From Acidimicrobiales bacterium (GTDB lineage Bacteria > Actinomycetota > Acidimicrobiia > Acidimicrobiales > CADCSY01), in contig JAUJNB010000013.1 in NCBI GenBank assembly GCA_030446545.1, positions 1 to 64,000 on the forward strand: a stretch of 64,000 bases of DNA, in the 5' to 3' direction. Position numbers and translations under genes: made by a program. Below are positions 53,621 through 63,824 of this stretch, piece by piece. The stretch's first letter is position 1. Every line of letters begins with the position of its first letter. The notes beneath the pieces were generated by a model. The model was not told where the DNA came from. It saw nothing but the letters and a program-made list of their open reading frames with translations, and searched no databases.

Positions 53621-55309
53621 GTGGGGCCCCTCCAGGATTGGTCGAGACCGACTGACGGTCTCCATGGCGCTCTCAAAACCCCCGCTCTGACGGTGGGCTC
53701 CACCTCGCGGCAGGTCACTGCAAACTCAATCTCCGGTGCCACGTGGACCACGCTGAGCCGGGTGACGGGTTTCGGCCGAGTTGTCACCATCGCTGCCGTC
53801 CTCGGGCCTACGTACTTCGGCAACATCTTTCAAGCCACCAACTTGCTCCCGAACCTGACCTATGAGTTTCTGACGGGAGCGCTGTTCTCTTCTCTGCTTG
53901 TGCCCAGCCTGGTGAAGCACATCGACGTCGAAGACCGTGAGGCCGGTGAGCGCGTCGCTGGCGGGTTCCTCGGCGTTACCTTGATCGTATTTTCGGTGGT
54001 CACCATCGTGGCAATCGCTGCAGGCCCGGCACTGCTCCAGCTCCTCTCACTGGGCGTGGAGGACCAAGGAGTCGCTCAGGCTCAACAGCGTGTGGGCTGG
54101 GTGCTCATCGCCATGCTCATGCCACAGGTGATCCTGTACGGGGTCGCGGCAACCGGAGCCGCGGTGATGAACGCCCATGGTCGGTTCGCTCTTGCCGCCG
54201 CAGCTCCGGCACTCGAGAGCATCGGTGTCATCCTCACCATGGCCGCACTCGTGGTGCTGTTCGGCACCGCCCCATCGCTCGAAACGGTACGCACCCCCTA
54301 CCTGCTGGTCCTGGGACTGGGCACCACGGGCTCGGTCGGGTTGCACGCGCTCGTCCAGTGGCTCGGCGCACGACGCTGCGGTGTCCGGCTCGTGCCTCGA
54401 TTCGGCTGGCGCAATCCCGAGGTCCTCGATGTGCTGCGTCGTGCCGTACCTTCTCTCGGCTTCGCTGGGCTCAACTCGATTCGGGTGTTCGCCGTCCTGG
54501 TCGTCGCCAACCGAGTGGCGGGGGGCATCGTGGCCTTCCAGTTGGCCCTGAACTTCTTCTATCTGCCGGTAGCGGTGTGGGCCCGACCAGTGTCGCTGGC
54601 CATGCTGTCGCAGCTCTCTCGACTTCGAGATACTCCGAAGATGTTCCACGACGAGCTGGTCAGGGGGGCCACTCTGGCCTTCTTCCTCGTCGTACCGGCC
54701 GCGGTGGCATTTGCGGTCCTCGCCCTACCTCTGGCGAGGGCGGCCTCGTATGGTGAGATGTCGACGCCGGCCGGTATCGCCCTGGTGGCAGCCTCGCTGG
54801 CCGCGCTCGCCCCCGGGGTCCTCGGAGAGGCAGGATTTGTGATCGCCACCCATGCCTCCTACGCCCGGGGCGACGCTGGGACTCCTCTTCGCTCCATGGT
54901 GATACGGACAACCATCGCCCTGAGCGGTTCGATCGGAGCCTTCCTTCTCACTGACGGCGTGGTGCTGCTCGTCTTGCTTGGCTTGGCGATCTCGGCGAGC
55001 AACCTGACCAGCGCCGGGGTCCTCGGTCGAGGGTTTCTCCGTGGACAGGACCGAGGCACCGAGCGGTTGCTGGGACCATTCCTGCGCACCCTCGGCGCGT
55101 CGGCTCTCATGGTGGTTCCCGCCTACGCCATCACCACTCTGCTCCCGCCGTTCCTCGACATCCGATGGGGAGACCTCGTCGCCATGTTCGTGGCCGGGAT
55201 CGTCGGGGCAGCCACGTTCATCGCCATCCAGCGAGCATGGCGTTCGCCGGAGCTGGATTCCCTGCTCCGCAGCCGGCCCTCACGCAAGCGCGCAGGCGAG
55301 CCCGCGTGA
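53621..55309 (+). CDS. MurJ/MVF-family lipid-linked oligosaccharide flippase
   Basis: A polytopic MOP-superfamily protein of up to 562 residues with about 14 helices. Segments: TLSRVTGFGRVVTIAAVLGP (helix 1 with the conserved Arg), ATNLLPNLTYEFLTGALFSS, and RRAVPSLGFAGLNSIRVFAV. MurJ moves lipid II; relatives in polysaccharide loci act as Wzx. Start is GTG 53621 or a GTG 24 codons later. The ligase gene follows with a GTGA overlap. Confidence 0.88.
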   Translation: MGPLQDWSRPTDGLHGALKTPALTVGSTSRQVTANSISGATWTTLSRVTGFGRVVTIAAVLGPTYFGNIFQATNLLPNLTYEFLTGALFSSLLVPSLVKHIDVEDREAGERVAGGFLGVTLIVFSVVTIVAIAAGPALLQLLSLGVEDQGVAQAQQRVGWVLIAMLMPQVILYGVAATGAAVMNAHGRFALAAAAPALESIGVILTMAALVVLFGTAPSLETVRTPYLLVLGLGTTGSVGLHALVQWLGARRCGVRLVPRFGWRNPEVLDVLRRAVPSLGFAGLNSIRVFAVLVVANRVAGGIVAFQLALNFFYLPVAVWARPVSLAMLSQLSRLRDTPKMFHDELVRGATLAFFLVVPAAVAFAVLALPLARAASYGEMSTPAGIALVAASLAALAPGVLGEAGFVIATHASYARGDAGTPLRSMVIRTTIALSGSIGAFLLTDGVVLLVLLGLAISASNLTSAGVLGRGFLRGQDRGTERLLGPFLRTLGASALMVVPAYAITTLLPPFLDIRWGDLVAMFVAGIVGAATFIAIQRAWRSPELDSLLRSRPSRKRAGEPA

Positions 55310-56670
55310 GCGATCGCCCCCTCCCGCCGAGGGGACCCCTCTACGTTCACCTTTTGGGACTGGCCACGATGGTCGTCATCGAACCGCTGGTGGGTGCCCG
55401 CTACCTGTCGACCGCACAATGGCTACGGGAGTTCGATGCCTGGTCTCCTGAGCGGCGTCGTTCCTGGCAACGCGAGCGGCTGCGATCGGTTCTGAGTCAC
55501 GCCGCCGCCCGGGTTCCCTTCTACCGTCGGCTGGGGGAAGCGGGTTTCGACCCACGCACCAGCCCCCTTCACGAGCTTCCCACCGTCGATAAGGCTCAGA
55601 TCCGTGACGACATGGGACGATTTCTGTCGCAGGGTTGGGAGCGCATGCCTCATCTGGTCAAGGCAACCGGTGGGACGACAGGCGACCCTTGGCGTTACGT
55701 CCTCGACAAGCAGGCTTGGGGCCACATGTACGGGGCCGCCTTGCACTGTCGGGAGCAGGTCGGCTGCCGCTATGGCGAACGAATGGTCGTCCTGGGCTCG
55801 CCCCCGTCACTGGTCCCAGGGGGGACGTCGTGGAAAGCGACATTACGATCCCAGCTCGAGCGCCGGCTGGTGGCAGCCGCAGGGGTGGAGATCGACCCGG
55901 TGGCCAGCCTCGAGCGTGCCCGCCAAGCCGGGAAGCTGCGGGCCGCTCTGTGGTACGGCTACGCCGGGACGCTGGCCGCGATGGCCGACGCGGTCATCGA
56001 TGCCGGTGTGCACATTCCGCCGCCCAAGGCCATCATCAGCACCTCCGAGATGCTGCAGCCTGCCTGGCGGGACCGGATCGAAGAGGCTTTCGCTGCTCCC
56101 CTCTTCGACGAGTACGGCTGCAACGACGGCGGCGTCCTGGCGCAGACGTGCCGGCGAGGACGCTTTCACGTGGCCGACAGTCTCTCTCTGATCGAGGTGC
56201 TGGACGAAGGCCAGGCCTGCCCCCCTGGGGTCGAAGGCGATGTGGTCGTCACGAACCTCCACGCCCGGGTACTTCCCTTCCTGCGCTACCGGGTGGGTGA
56301 CCGGGCGGTAGCCGGGGAGGGGCCGTGCCCGTGCGGACAACCTGGGACCACACTCGAGCGAGTCGCCGGCCGCCAGGGCGACCGTGTTCGTCTTCCCGAC
56401 GGCGTCGAGCTGTCGGCGGTCGCCTTCGGCCACGTCTTCAAGCAAACGCCAGGCGTTCGCCGCTGGCAGGTCGTGCAGGAGAACCCCACCCACCTGACCG
56501 TGCGAATAGAGGGAACCGGCGGGTTCGACCCGTCGCAGGAGGAGCTCATTCTCTCGTACTTCCAAGAGCGCTGCGGTGGGGTTCTGGTGAGGATCACGAT
56601 GTCGGAGACGATCGAGCGAAGCCCGGCAGGCAAGCACAAGGTCGTGGTGGTGCGACCGTTTCCCAAGTGA
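55306..56670 (+). CDS. PaaK/CapK-like AMP-dependent ligase
   Basis: An adenylate-forming enzyme of 454 residues. KATGGTTGDPWRYVLD is the phosphate-binding P-loop, ISTSEMLQPAWRDRIEEAF and FDEYGCNDGGVLAQ give the adenine motif, LPFLRYRVGDRAV holds the RxGD motif, and SPAGKHKVVVVRPF the C-terminal Lys. CapK-type relatives in capsule loci activate an acyl or aromatic group. The substrate is unknown. It is coupled to the flippase gene by GTGA and followed by GT4. Confidence 0.88.
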   Translation: MSDRPLPPRGPLYVHLLGLATMVVIEPLVGARYLSTAQWLREFDAWSPERRRSWQRERLRSVLSHAAARVPFYRRLGEAGFDPRTSPLHELPTVDKAQIRDDMGRFLSQGWERMPHLVKATGGTTGDPWRYVLDKQAWGHMYGAALHCREQVGCRYGERMVVLGSPPSLVPGGTSWKATLRSQLERRLVAAAGVEIDPVASLERARQAGKLRAALWYGYAGTLAAMADAVIDAGVHIPPPKAIISTSEMLQPAWRDRIEEAFAAPLFDEYGCNDGGVLAQTCRRGRFHVADSLSLIEVLDEGQACPPGVEGDVVVTNLHARVLPFLRYRVGDRAVAGEGPCPCGQPGTTLERVAGRQGDRVRLPDGVELSAVAFGHVFKQTPGVRRWQVVQENPTHLTVRIEGTGGFDPSQEELILSYFQERCGGVLVRITMSETIERSPAGKHKVVVVRPFPK

Positions 56671-56728
56671 CCGGTCGGCGTCGGGTGCCCCAATGAGGCC
56701 TGTGGCCGACGTCCTGCCAGGAGAGGTC

Positions 56729-57934
56729 ATGGCAATCAACCGAGAACGTCGAGTGCTGATCATCGTGGAGAACCTGCCGCTCGAGCGCGACACCCGGGTC
56801 CGCCGAGAGTGCCTCGCTCTCCTCGAGGCCGGTTACGGAGTGTCCGTCATCTGCCCGAGGGGCACAAGCGACCCGCTGGAAGGAACGCTGGCCCAGGTAA
56901 AGCTCCACCAGTATCGCCCTGCCTCTTCCCGCACCAGCCGCTGGGGCTTTGCCTACGAGTTCTCCTACGCGTGGCTGACGACCTTCGCGCTCACGATGAA
57001 GGTATTAGTCAGCGAGGGATTCGACATCATCCAGGCGTGCAACCCACCCGACACCTACGTCGCCCTGGCGCTGCCCTTCAAGCTGCTGGGCAAGCGCTTC
57101 ATCTTCGACCACCACGATCTCGCCCCTGAGCTCTACGCCATCCGCTTCGGCCGTGAACGAGGCCTGACTATGACCGTACTGAAGCTGTGTGAACGCGCCA
57201 CCATCAAGTGGGCTGACCATGTCATCTCCACCAATGAGTCCATCCGAAATGTCGCCATTGGCCGCGGGAAGAAAGAAGCGGGCTCGGTCACGGTGGTCCG
57301 CAACGGCCCCGAGCTCAGCGAGGTGCGCCTCGCACGTCCTCAGCCTCATCTCAAGAGGAAGCGGCGCTTCCTCTGCTGCTGGGTGGGGGTCATCGGTGCG
57401 GTCGACGACGGCGTTGACCTCGCCCTGCGAGCCATCCATCTCCTCGTCCGGCGCCAGGGTCGCCGGGATTGCCAGTTCACCTTCATCGGCGACGGTGAAG
57501 CCTTCGCACCGATGCAGGCGCTGGCCGACGAGCTCGACATCGGCGAGTTCGTCACCTTCACCGGTTGGCTGGCCCGAGCCGAAGTGTTCGATCACCTGGC
57601 CACTGCCGATGTCGGCTTGCAGCCCGACCCGAAGAACCCGAGGACCGATGCCGCCACCGCCATCAAGACCATGGAGTACATGGCCTTCGGCGTGCCGATC
57701 GTGGCCTTCGACGTCCACGAGACACGGGTATCAGCCGAAGGCGCAGCGCTCTACGCTCACCCGAACGACGTTTCTGCCTATGCCGAACTCATCGCCACGC
57801 TGCTCGACAACCCTGAGCGGCGGGCGGTCATGGGTGAGGTAGGACGTCGGCGCGTCGAACAGGAGCTGGCGTGGAACCACCAGAAGAAGGCCTACCTCGA
57901 GGTCTTTCGCCGCTACCTCGGGGCGCAAGGATAA
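56729..57934 (+). CDS. GT4-family glycosyltransferase
   Basis: A GT-B fold retaining glycosyltransferase, 401 residues from the ATG at 56729, preceded by AGGAGAGG. N-terminal: VLIIVENLPLERDTRVRREC; acceptor-domain histidines in IFDHHDLAPELYAIRFGRER; C-terminal: FIGDGEAFAPMQALADELD, and the donor motif region KTMEYMAFGVPIVAFDVHET with EYMAFG-type ExxxxG pattern. A membrane-associated cytosolic enzyme; sugar unknown. Possible earlier ATG at 56693. Confidence 0.9.
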   Translation: MAINRERRVLIIVENLPLERDTRVRRECLALLEAGYGVSVICPRGTSDPLEGTLAQVKLHQYRPASSRTSRWGFAYEFSYAWLTTFALTMKVLVSEGFDIIQACNPPDTYVALALPFKLLGKRFIFDHHDLAPELYAIRFGRERGLTMTVLKLCERATIKWADHVISTNESIRNVAIGRGKKEAGSVTVVRNGPELSEVRLARPQPHLKRKRRFLCCWVGVIGAVDDGVDLALRAIHLLVRRQGRRDCQFTFIGDGEAFAPMQALADELDIGEFVTFTGWLARAEVFDHLATADVGLQPDPKNPRTDAATAIKTMEYMAFGVPIVAFDVHETRVSAEGAALYAHPNDVSAYAELIATLLDNPERRAVMGEVGRRRVEQELAWNHQKKAYLEVFRRYLGAQG

Positions 57935-58258
57935 GACAAGTCGGTTGGGTGCCGAGTCGACGAGAGGCCGCGCGACCGGCGCCTAGGTCAGGTGGTGACG
58001 ATGTCCTCCGGATACGAAAGTTCGCCCGGGAGTCTCGGCTGGGGCAGACCGGCCGCGACCCCACCGGCGAGAGGCTCGAGGTGGTCAGATGAACGACAAT
58101 CGCGGCCATGCACCGAGTCTTGACACGAGCGAGGGTCGGCGACCACACGCCGCACAACCAGCGCGGGTGTCACCGGCCTAAAGTCGATGGGCCGCCTCTC
58201 CGATGCGTAACTAGTCACCAGACGCAGGTGACGGATGCTGACAAACCAGGAAGGCCTC
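57935..58258. other. 324-bp non-coding spacer
   Basis: It lies between the GT4 and beta-helix genes. No open frame here shows domain similarity. It should carry the promoter of the beta-helix gene; gcgtaactag near 58205 is a possible -10 region. I see no convincing terminator. Confidence 0.5.
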
Positions 58259-60568
58259 ATGCACTCGAGAACCGGCCCCAGGGCGGCCACGGCGCTGCTT
58301 CTCTCCCTCTTGCTGATCTTCGGACTCGCTCCGGCGGTCAGCGCTGCAAGTCCAACGGTCACCGTCTCTCCCGCTTCGGGGGAGATCGGCACTTCGGTGA
58401 TCGCCTCCGGTTCCGGTTTCCCGCGGAGGACAGCCGGGTCTCTGGTCCTCGGCACCACCTCGGTCGCCCTTTTCAAGACGAATCGGATAGGCAACTTCTC
58501 GGTGTCGTTCACGGTTCCGCCGGTCGTTACGACCGGCGCCTCGGTGGTGACCGCAACCGTGGGGGCGAGCAGGGCAACGACGGAGTTCGTGGTGTCGCCA
58601 CAGGCTTCGACCAGCACCACCAGCACGACCAGCACGACGACGGCACCCACGAGTGAGGGTGCTTCCCTCAGGACTGCACCCGGGCACGTGGTGGCCACCT
58701 CGGGCCCCACCGACCCCAACGCGCGTTACGTCCTCGTCACCTGGGATCGGAGCGATCCGGCCGCGACCGGGTACCAGGTGGTTCGGGACGGTGTGGTGGT
58801 CAAGACGACCACCGTGTCGGGTGATCCCTGGGACGACCTTTCCTTCACCGACGCAACGGTCGTCCCCTCCGCCACCTACCTCTATCAAGTCAGGGCCCTG
58901 TTCGGTGACGGCACCACCAGCGCCCTTTCCCCCGCATTCCGTATCCACGTCCGGTCCACCGCCGATGTCGGCAGTGGACGGACGTTCGAGGTCGACACCT
59001 ACTCCGGGACAGATCGGGAACGGGCGCAGGCGGCCGTCGCCGCCGCCACTTCTGCCGGTGGCGGTGTGGTCGTCTTCGGCGCCAGGACCTACACCTTCGA
59101 CGCCCCCCTTCGCGTCGACTCGGCCGACAACGTCGTGCTACGGGGCGCAGGTTCGGACCGCACCTTCCTACAGCCGGGTTTCGCTGGGGAATCCGCCACG
59201 TGTGGCTCGGGCGGCCAATTGGTGGTCTTCACGGGACGCCAGACGAAACTGGCCATTCAGCTCACCTCCCCGGTGGCCGTCGGTGAACGCACGCTCAAGG
59301 TCGACTCGACCTCGGGACTGGCGGCGGGGCAGCGCATCATCTTCTACGAGTCACCCCCGGTGAACGATGCCGATCCCTGGCAGATGGAGACGGCCGGGGT
59401 GATGCAGGATCCGGGCACCGGTCGGGACGAACGCCATCGATGGGACGCTGGTCAAATCGTGGCCATCGATACCACCGCGAAGACCGTGACCTTCGAGCAA
59501 CCATTCTCGCAGTCGTTCACCACCGCCGTCCCGTGGACCCGCCTCGACAAGGGGAACGGCAATGGCATCGAGCGCCTCACCGTCCAGGGTCGGAGCAGCA
59601 CCGAGACGACACACTACCGCCTGGTCGACTTGATCCCCCAGGCCGACTTCACCATGGCCGATGTGCAAGGCCGTTGGGCGAATCGAAATTACGTCAGAGC
59701 CTCGGGTTATGACATACGAGTGGTGGGTTTCAAGGGACCGCTGGGGGATCCGGGCGGTACTGACGGCAGTTGCAAGTACAAGTTCAGCGTCTGGCGGGCC
59801 ACCAACTTCACCTTCGTCGGCGGTGAGATGGGGGAGCCCACGCACAACCAGAACACTTCGTTCATCACGACCCAGCGGGCGCAGCGGACGCTGGTACGGG
59901 CCTCGAAGTTCTGGGGCAACCGCACCTACGCCTTCAACGAGCACGGGCTCGGTTCTCGGCACTTTATATTCGAGAATAACTTCGTTGCCGTGGGTCCCAA
60001 TGCCGAGAAGGCGGGTGTCTTTGTCGGCAACTCCTCCTTCGGCTTTGCCGGTCCCGGCATCATCAGAAACAACACCTTCAGTGGAAACCGACGCGACATC
60101 TCCATGCAGGAGAATTCCTATGAACTCCGGATCCTCGACAACATCATGCGCAATACGGGTGACCGAGTCATCTCCGGTTACGGCTGGGCCGGCCCCGATA
60201 CGAGCACCGACCTTTACGGGTCGATCAGATGGACGATCGCCCGGAACCGGATCGAAGGGGCCCAAGGCGACGGGATCGTGCTCGGTGAGGCATCGAGCCC
60301 CTGGTACCCATACCCCGGCGTCAAGGACGTGATCATCTCAACCAACCAGATAGGGGTTCGTGGAACCGCCATCCGACTCCTCGGTACCAGCACGGCCACC
60401 AAGCGCTTTCAGGTGAGCAACAACGGCGGTACCAACACCTACGTCAGGCCGGAGTTGGTAGCCGGCGACTTCTGGCACGGCAACGCCGACGGAACCAGCT
60501 TCGGTACCGCGACGAGCACCTCCTGGAGTGCTCCGTACTTCTCATGGGAGGCCCGCGACCGCGGCTGA
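58259..60568 (+). CDS. Secreted right-handed beta-helix protein with Ig-like and fibronectin III domains
   Basis: A 769-residue exported protein. ATG 58259 has AGGAAGG 6 nt upstream. A signal peptide (ALLLSLLLIFGLAPAVSA) is followed by an IPT/Ig-like domain with VSPASGEIGTSVIASGSGF, a Ser/Thr linker (about residues 128-142), an Fn3 domain (YVLVTWDRSDPAATGYQVVR) and a pectate-lyase-fold beta helix (GGVVVFGARTYTFDAPLRVD, NNTFSGNRRDISMQENSYEL). Such helices cleave or epimerise polysaccharides. No calcium-binding catalytic triad can be identified by eye. The likely target is the locus's own exopolysaccharide (inference). Confidence 0.85.
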   Translation: MHSRTGPRAATALLLSLLLIFGLAPAVSAASPTVTVSPASGEIGTSVIASGSGFPRRTAGSLVLGTTSVALFKTNRIGNFSVSFTVPPVVTTGASVVTATVGASRATTEFVVSPQASTSTTSTTSTTTAPTSEGASLRTAPGHVVATSGPTDPNARYVLVTWDRSDPAATGYQVVRDGVVVKTTTVSGDPWDDLSFTDATVVPSATYLYQVRALFGDGTTSALSPAFRIHVRSTADVGSGRTFEVDTYSGTDRERAQAAVAAATSAGGGVVVFGARTYTFDAPLRVDSADNVVLRGAGSDRTFLQPGFAGESATCGSGGQLVVFTGRQTKLAIQLTSPVAVGERTLKVDSTSGLAAGQRIIFYESPPVNDADPWQMETAGVMQDPGTGRDERHRWDAGQIVAIDTTAKTVTFEQPFSQSFTTAVPWTRLDKGNGNGIERLTVQGRSSTETTHYRLVDLIPQADFTMADVQGRWANRNYVRASGYDIRVVGFKGPLGDPGGTDGSCKYKFSVWRATNFTFVGGEMGEPTHNQNTSFITTQRAQRTLVRASKFWGNRTYAFNEHGLGSRHFIFENNFVAVGPNAEKAGVFVGNSSFGFAGPGIIRNNTFSGNRRDISMQENSYELRILDNIMRNTGDRVISGYGWAGPDTSTDLYGSIRWTIARNRIEGAQGDGIVLGEASSPWYPYPGVKDVIISTNQIGVRGTAIRLLGTSTATKRFQVSNNGGTNTYVRPELVAGDFWHGNADGTSFGTATSTSWSAPYFSWEARDRG

Positions 60569-60604
60569 CAGCCTGGCAACAGCTTCTCCCTCACCATCCG
60601 GCCG

Positions 60605-60610
60605 TATGAT
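60605..60610 (+). promoter_or_regulatory. Candidate -10 box TATGAT of a leaderless transcript
   Basis: TATGAT ends 6 nt before the GTG of the Wzz/kinase gene, so transcription would start at the start codon. No Shine-Dalgarno is present. No strong -35 box is seen. Confidence 0.55.
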
Positions 60611-60616
60611 CCCGGG

Positions 60617-62185
60617 GTGACTGAGGAAGGCCAGGGCCAGCAACTGGATGTGTCCAGGTTTTTGGCCGCTCTGGCTCGGCGCAAAAAGACCATCGGTGCA
60701 GTGGCGCTCACCATGGCGGGAATGGCCCTCGTCCTGTCCCTCCTGCAGCCCACGCTCTACCAGGGCGAGGCACAAATTTCCCTGGACCCCCCGGGTGAGA
60801 CCGCGGTCTTCGAACCGGTGACCGCGGCCGCCCGCATTGACCCGACGGTACTGGTCGAGACCGAGCTGGAGTTCCTGAGAAGCGCCAGGGTGCGGACGCT
60901 GGTCACCGACCAACTGGGGCCGGTGCCGGAGGTCGAAGCCACTCGGGTGGGCGACACCTTGCTGATCGAGGTCACGAGCCGCAGCACCGAGCCGGAGCGA
61001 GCTGCAACGGTGACCAACGCCTACGTGCGAACGTACCTCGAGCTACGCCGTCAGCAGGCTGCCGACGACCTACTCGAAAGCGGTGAGGTCCTGCGCAGCA
61101 AGGTCGCCGAGTTGCAGTCCCAGATCGATGAGCTTGATGCCGCCGCCACTACCGGTCAGCGTGAAGCCTTGGTGGAGCAGCAGGCCCGCTTCGGTGAGCG
61201 GCTCGACCAACTCGAGATCGAAGCCGCCTTGCAGTCCGGTGGCGGCCAAGTCGTCAGTGAGGCAACAGCGCCGAGTGCACCGGTTTCCCCCACGCCGGTT
61301 CGTAATGTCCTTCTCGCGCTCGTCCTCGGCACCATGGTGGGTGCGAGTTTGGCGTTGGTGCTTGAGTACCGGGACGACTCAATAAAGACGCGGGACGATC
61401 TGGTCGACGCCATCAGGCCCATTCCTGTCCTCGCCACCATCCCGGTGGTGATGCAGTGGCAGAAGGAACCAGGGCGTCCCCACCTCGTTGCAGGCCTCCA
61501 AGCTGACGCTGTCCGGGCCGGCGAGGCATATCGAGCCTTGCGGACGGCAGTGAGCCTCCTTGGGATCGAGCGACCGCTCACGCTGTTGCAACTCACCAGC
61601 GCTCTCCCTGGTGACGGGAAGACCACGACGGTGGTGAACCTGGCCGCCGTGCTGGCCAGCGCCGGCCAACGAGTGGTCGTCGTCGACTGCGACCTCCGGC
61701 GTCCCAGTCTCCACACCGCCTTCCAGTTGGGCAACGAGGTCGGATTCACGTCGGTTCTCGCCGGTGAGGTGGAGCTGAAGGAAGCGATCCAATCCATTCG
61801 GGGTGATGGTGAGCTGGCGCTCTTGGCGTCAGGAGGCCTCGCGCCCAACCCATCAGAGCTCTTGGGCTCCAAGCGGACATCAGAGGTGCTTTTCGCCCTG
61901 CAGTCGGAGTTCGACATGGTGCTGGTCGACTCGCCGCCGGTGCTTTCGGTCACCGACGCGGCGGTGCTGAGCGTGTGGGTCGACGCCAGTCTGATCGTCA
62001 CCAGCGCGGGGATCACTACCCGGAACCATCTTCGCAGTGCCCTCGAGGTCTTCCGTCAAGCGGGAGCGCCGCTGAGCGGTGCCGTTCTCAACCGGGTAGA
62101 GCTCGAACTTGGCTACGGCTACTACGGACAAGCCTACGCCCGCAGCCTGGCTTCGGACCAAGCAGAAGGCTCAGGTTCCAGCTGA
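60617..62185 (+). CDS. Wzz-type chain-length determinant/bacterial tyrosine kinase (CpsD/CapB type fusion)
   Basis: A 522-residue single-chain co-polymerase and tyrosine kinase. Residues 1-230: N-terminal cytosolic stretch, helix IGAVALTMAGMALVLSLLQP, Wzz periplasmic coiled domain, second helix VRNVLLALVLGTMVGASLAL. Residues 290-500: kinase with Walker A ALPGDGKTTTVVNLA, A' VVVVDCDLRRPSLH and Walker B FDMVLVDSPPVLS. The C-terminus has Tyr clusters (GYGYYGQAYAR) for autophosphorylation. It controls polysaccharide length and export. Confidence 0.93.
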   Translation: MTEEGQGQQLDVSRFLAALARRKKTIGAVALTMAGMALVLSLLQPTLYQGEAQISLDPPGETAVFEPVTAAARIDPTVLVETELEFLRSARVRTLVTDQLGPVPEVEATRVGDTLLIEVTSRSTEPERAATVTNAYVRTYLELRRQQAADDLLESGEVLRSKVAELQSQIDELDAAATTGQREALVEQQARFGERLDQLEIEAALQSGGGQVVSEATAPSAPVSPTPVRNVLLALVLGTMVGASLALVLEYRDDSIKTRDDLVDAIRPIPVLATIPVVMQWQKEPGRPHLVAGLQADAVRAGEAYRALRTAVSLLGIERPLTLLQLTSALPGDGKTTTVVNLAAVLASAGQRVVVVDCDLRRPSLHTAFQLGNEVGFTSVLAGEVELKEAIQSIRGDGELALLASGGLAPNPSELLGSKRTSEVLFALQSEFDMVLVDSPPVLSVTDAAVLSVWVDASLIVTSAGITTRNHLRSALEVFRQAGAPLSGAVLNRVELELGYGYYGQAYARSLASDQAEGSGSS

Positions 62186-63721
62186 AGCCATGTGAGACCC
62201 GGCTGGGGAGAGTGGCTCGCGATCTTCGAGGAGATCGGCCCGGTCGAGCGACGCCAGCGAGCGCCGGCGTGAGCCAGACCGGCTCACGCCGGCCGTCGTG
62301 GCCAGAGCCAGCAGGCTGAACAACAAGTCGGCAGAGCCGCGCAGCGTGAGATGAGGGTCAAGGACCATCAGAACGGCAAGTACGACGAGCGAGGCGAAGC
62401 TGGCTATGGCCGCAACCCCGACGGCATCGCTTCGGATCCTGGCCGCCCTGGCAGTCACCCGCAGGCTCGTCCACAAGAAGACGAAGAAGGCGACGAACAG
62501 AGGGATGCCGCCATTCCACAGCAGCCAGGTGTGCCCGCTCTCGATCCAAACGTACTGCCGCCAGAGTTCGGGGGCGGGGATGCGGGCTGAGGGGCGGACT
62601 CCGAGGACGAAGTTGAAGTTGGAGAACAGCTCTGGCCAAAAGAACGTCCGCAGGTTCTCCAGCCGACCCAGCCAGCTCGCAGGTAGCCCTTGGGCCGAAT
62701 CGAAGCCGCTCAGGCGTCGCTCCACCACTGGCTGCATGGCCAAGCCGGAAACGAGGGCGACGGGCAACGCCGTCCGCACGATCCGGCCGAGTTGCCCGGT
62801 CAACAACCCCAACGCGCCAAGGACGACCACCAGGGCGATGACACCGGAGAACTGCCCGGACGCAAACCCCCCGACGACGAACAGGGCGGCGGCGGCCACC
62901 AATAGCCCTCGCCTTGAGCCGCCACGCAACAGCCATCCCACCGCGATCGCCAGATTGAACGCCATGACGTCCCCCGTGGCTATGGAGGAAGCCAGCGTCG
63001 AAGTCCCCCGGTTGATCCCGAGAGCCTGCTCGTCGGCGAAGGGCGCGTAATAGCCGGCCAGGAGTCCGGGAACGCCGAATAACTGCAGGGCTTGGAGGAC
63101 AGCGACCAGGGCGACCACGCTGCCTGCGCCCATCGAGAGCCACAGGCACCTTCGCACCTGGGCCTCTGTGCGGATGCTGCACCGGACGACGAGGTAGATG
63201 CCGAAGAACTTCCAGAGCGCCAGTGCGTAGAGAACATCGTCGGCGCTGATCGCCCGGCTGCGAGCGACCATCCACAGGAGCGGTGTGACCGAACTGGTGA
63301 ACGCCACCACAGCCAGTGCCACATCGATCCTCGTGACCCGCGCCCGCGGCCGTTCGCCGGACACCGAGCGAACGATGCCGCGAGCGACCAAAGCGGCACC
63401 CACCAACAACACCAGCGCCTCGCTGGGACGCAACAACGGGAGCACCAACCCGCGATCCATCCCCACGAGGAGAGGTGTGGTCGCCAACAGAACGTAGGCT
63501 CCGGTGGCAGGGCGCAACACCACCGCCACAAACAGCAGGTACGCCATCACCACGGCGATGGTGGCGGTAGGCACTCGGGTGAGCGCGGCGGTCAATGCCA
63601 GCAATCCCAGACCGGCCGCTGCCAGACGCACGACGCCAGCCCCCAGCCGGCTTCCCGTCGCATCCACGCCACGCAGCGGCGGCACGATCGAGGGCAGGGC
63701 CGACTCGGCCGTGATCGGCAC
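62171..63721 (-). CDS. O-antigen ligase/Wzy-like polysaccharide polymerase
   Basis: A polytopic membrane protein with about 12 helices. A GTG at 63721 gives 516 residues, but the start is uncertain and no ribosome site is seen. A large extracytoplasmic loop contains QPVVERRLSGFDSAQGLPAS, and IESGHTWLLWNGGIPLFVAF lies after it, in the region of the Wzy_C/WaaL pattern. The expected role is joining repeat units outside the membrane. Its end overlaps the convergent kinase gene by 15 nt. Confidence 0.82.
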   Translation of the reverse strand: MPITAESALPSIVPPLRGVDATGSRLGAGVVRLAAAGLGLLALTAALTRVPTATIAVVMAYLLFVAVVLRPATGAYVLLATTPLLVGMDRGLVLPLLRPSEALVLLVGAALVARGIVRSVSGERPRARVTRIDVALAVVAFTSSVTPLLWMVARSRAISADDVLYALALWKFFGIYLVVRCSIRTEAQVRRCLWLSMGAGSVVALVAVLQALQLFGVPGLLAGYYAPFADEQALGINRGTSTLASSIATGDVMAFNLAIAVGWLLRGGSRRGLLVAAAALFVVGGFASGQFSGVIALVVVLGALGLLTGQLGRIVRTALPVALVSGLAMQPVVERRLSGFDSAQGLPASWLGRLENLRTFFWPELFSNFNFVLGVRPSARIPAPELWRQYVWIESGHTWLLWNGGIPLFVAFFVFLWTSLRVTARAARIRSDAVGVAAIASFASLVVLAVLMVLDPHLTLRGSADLLFSLLALATTAGVSRSGSRRRSLASLDRADLLEDREPLSPAGSHMASAGT

Positions 63722-63824
63722 GGCGTGAGGAGGAAACGCTACGTTTGCGAGGGATACCCGTGGTACCCGCCGGAACGGCCGACCCGGAGCCGGGCGTTGG
63801 AGGCGAGGGTGTCGGTCAGCAGGT

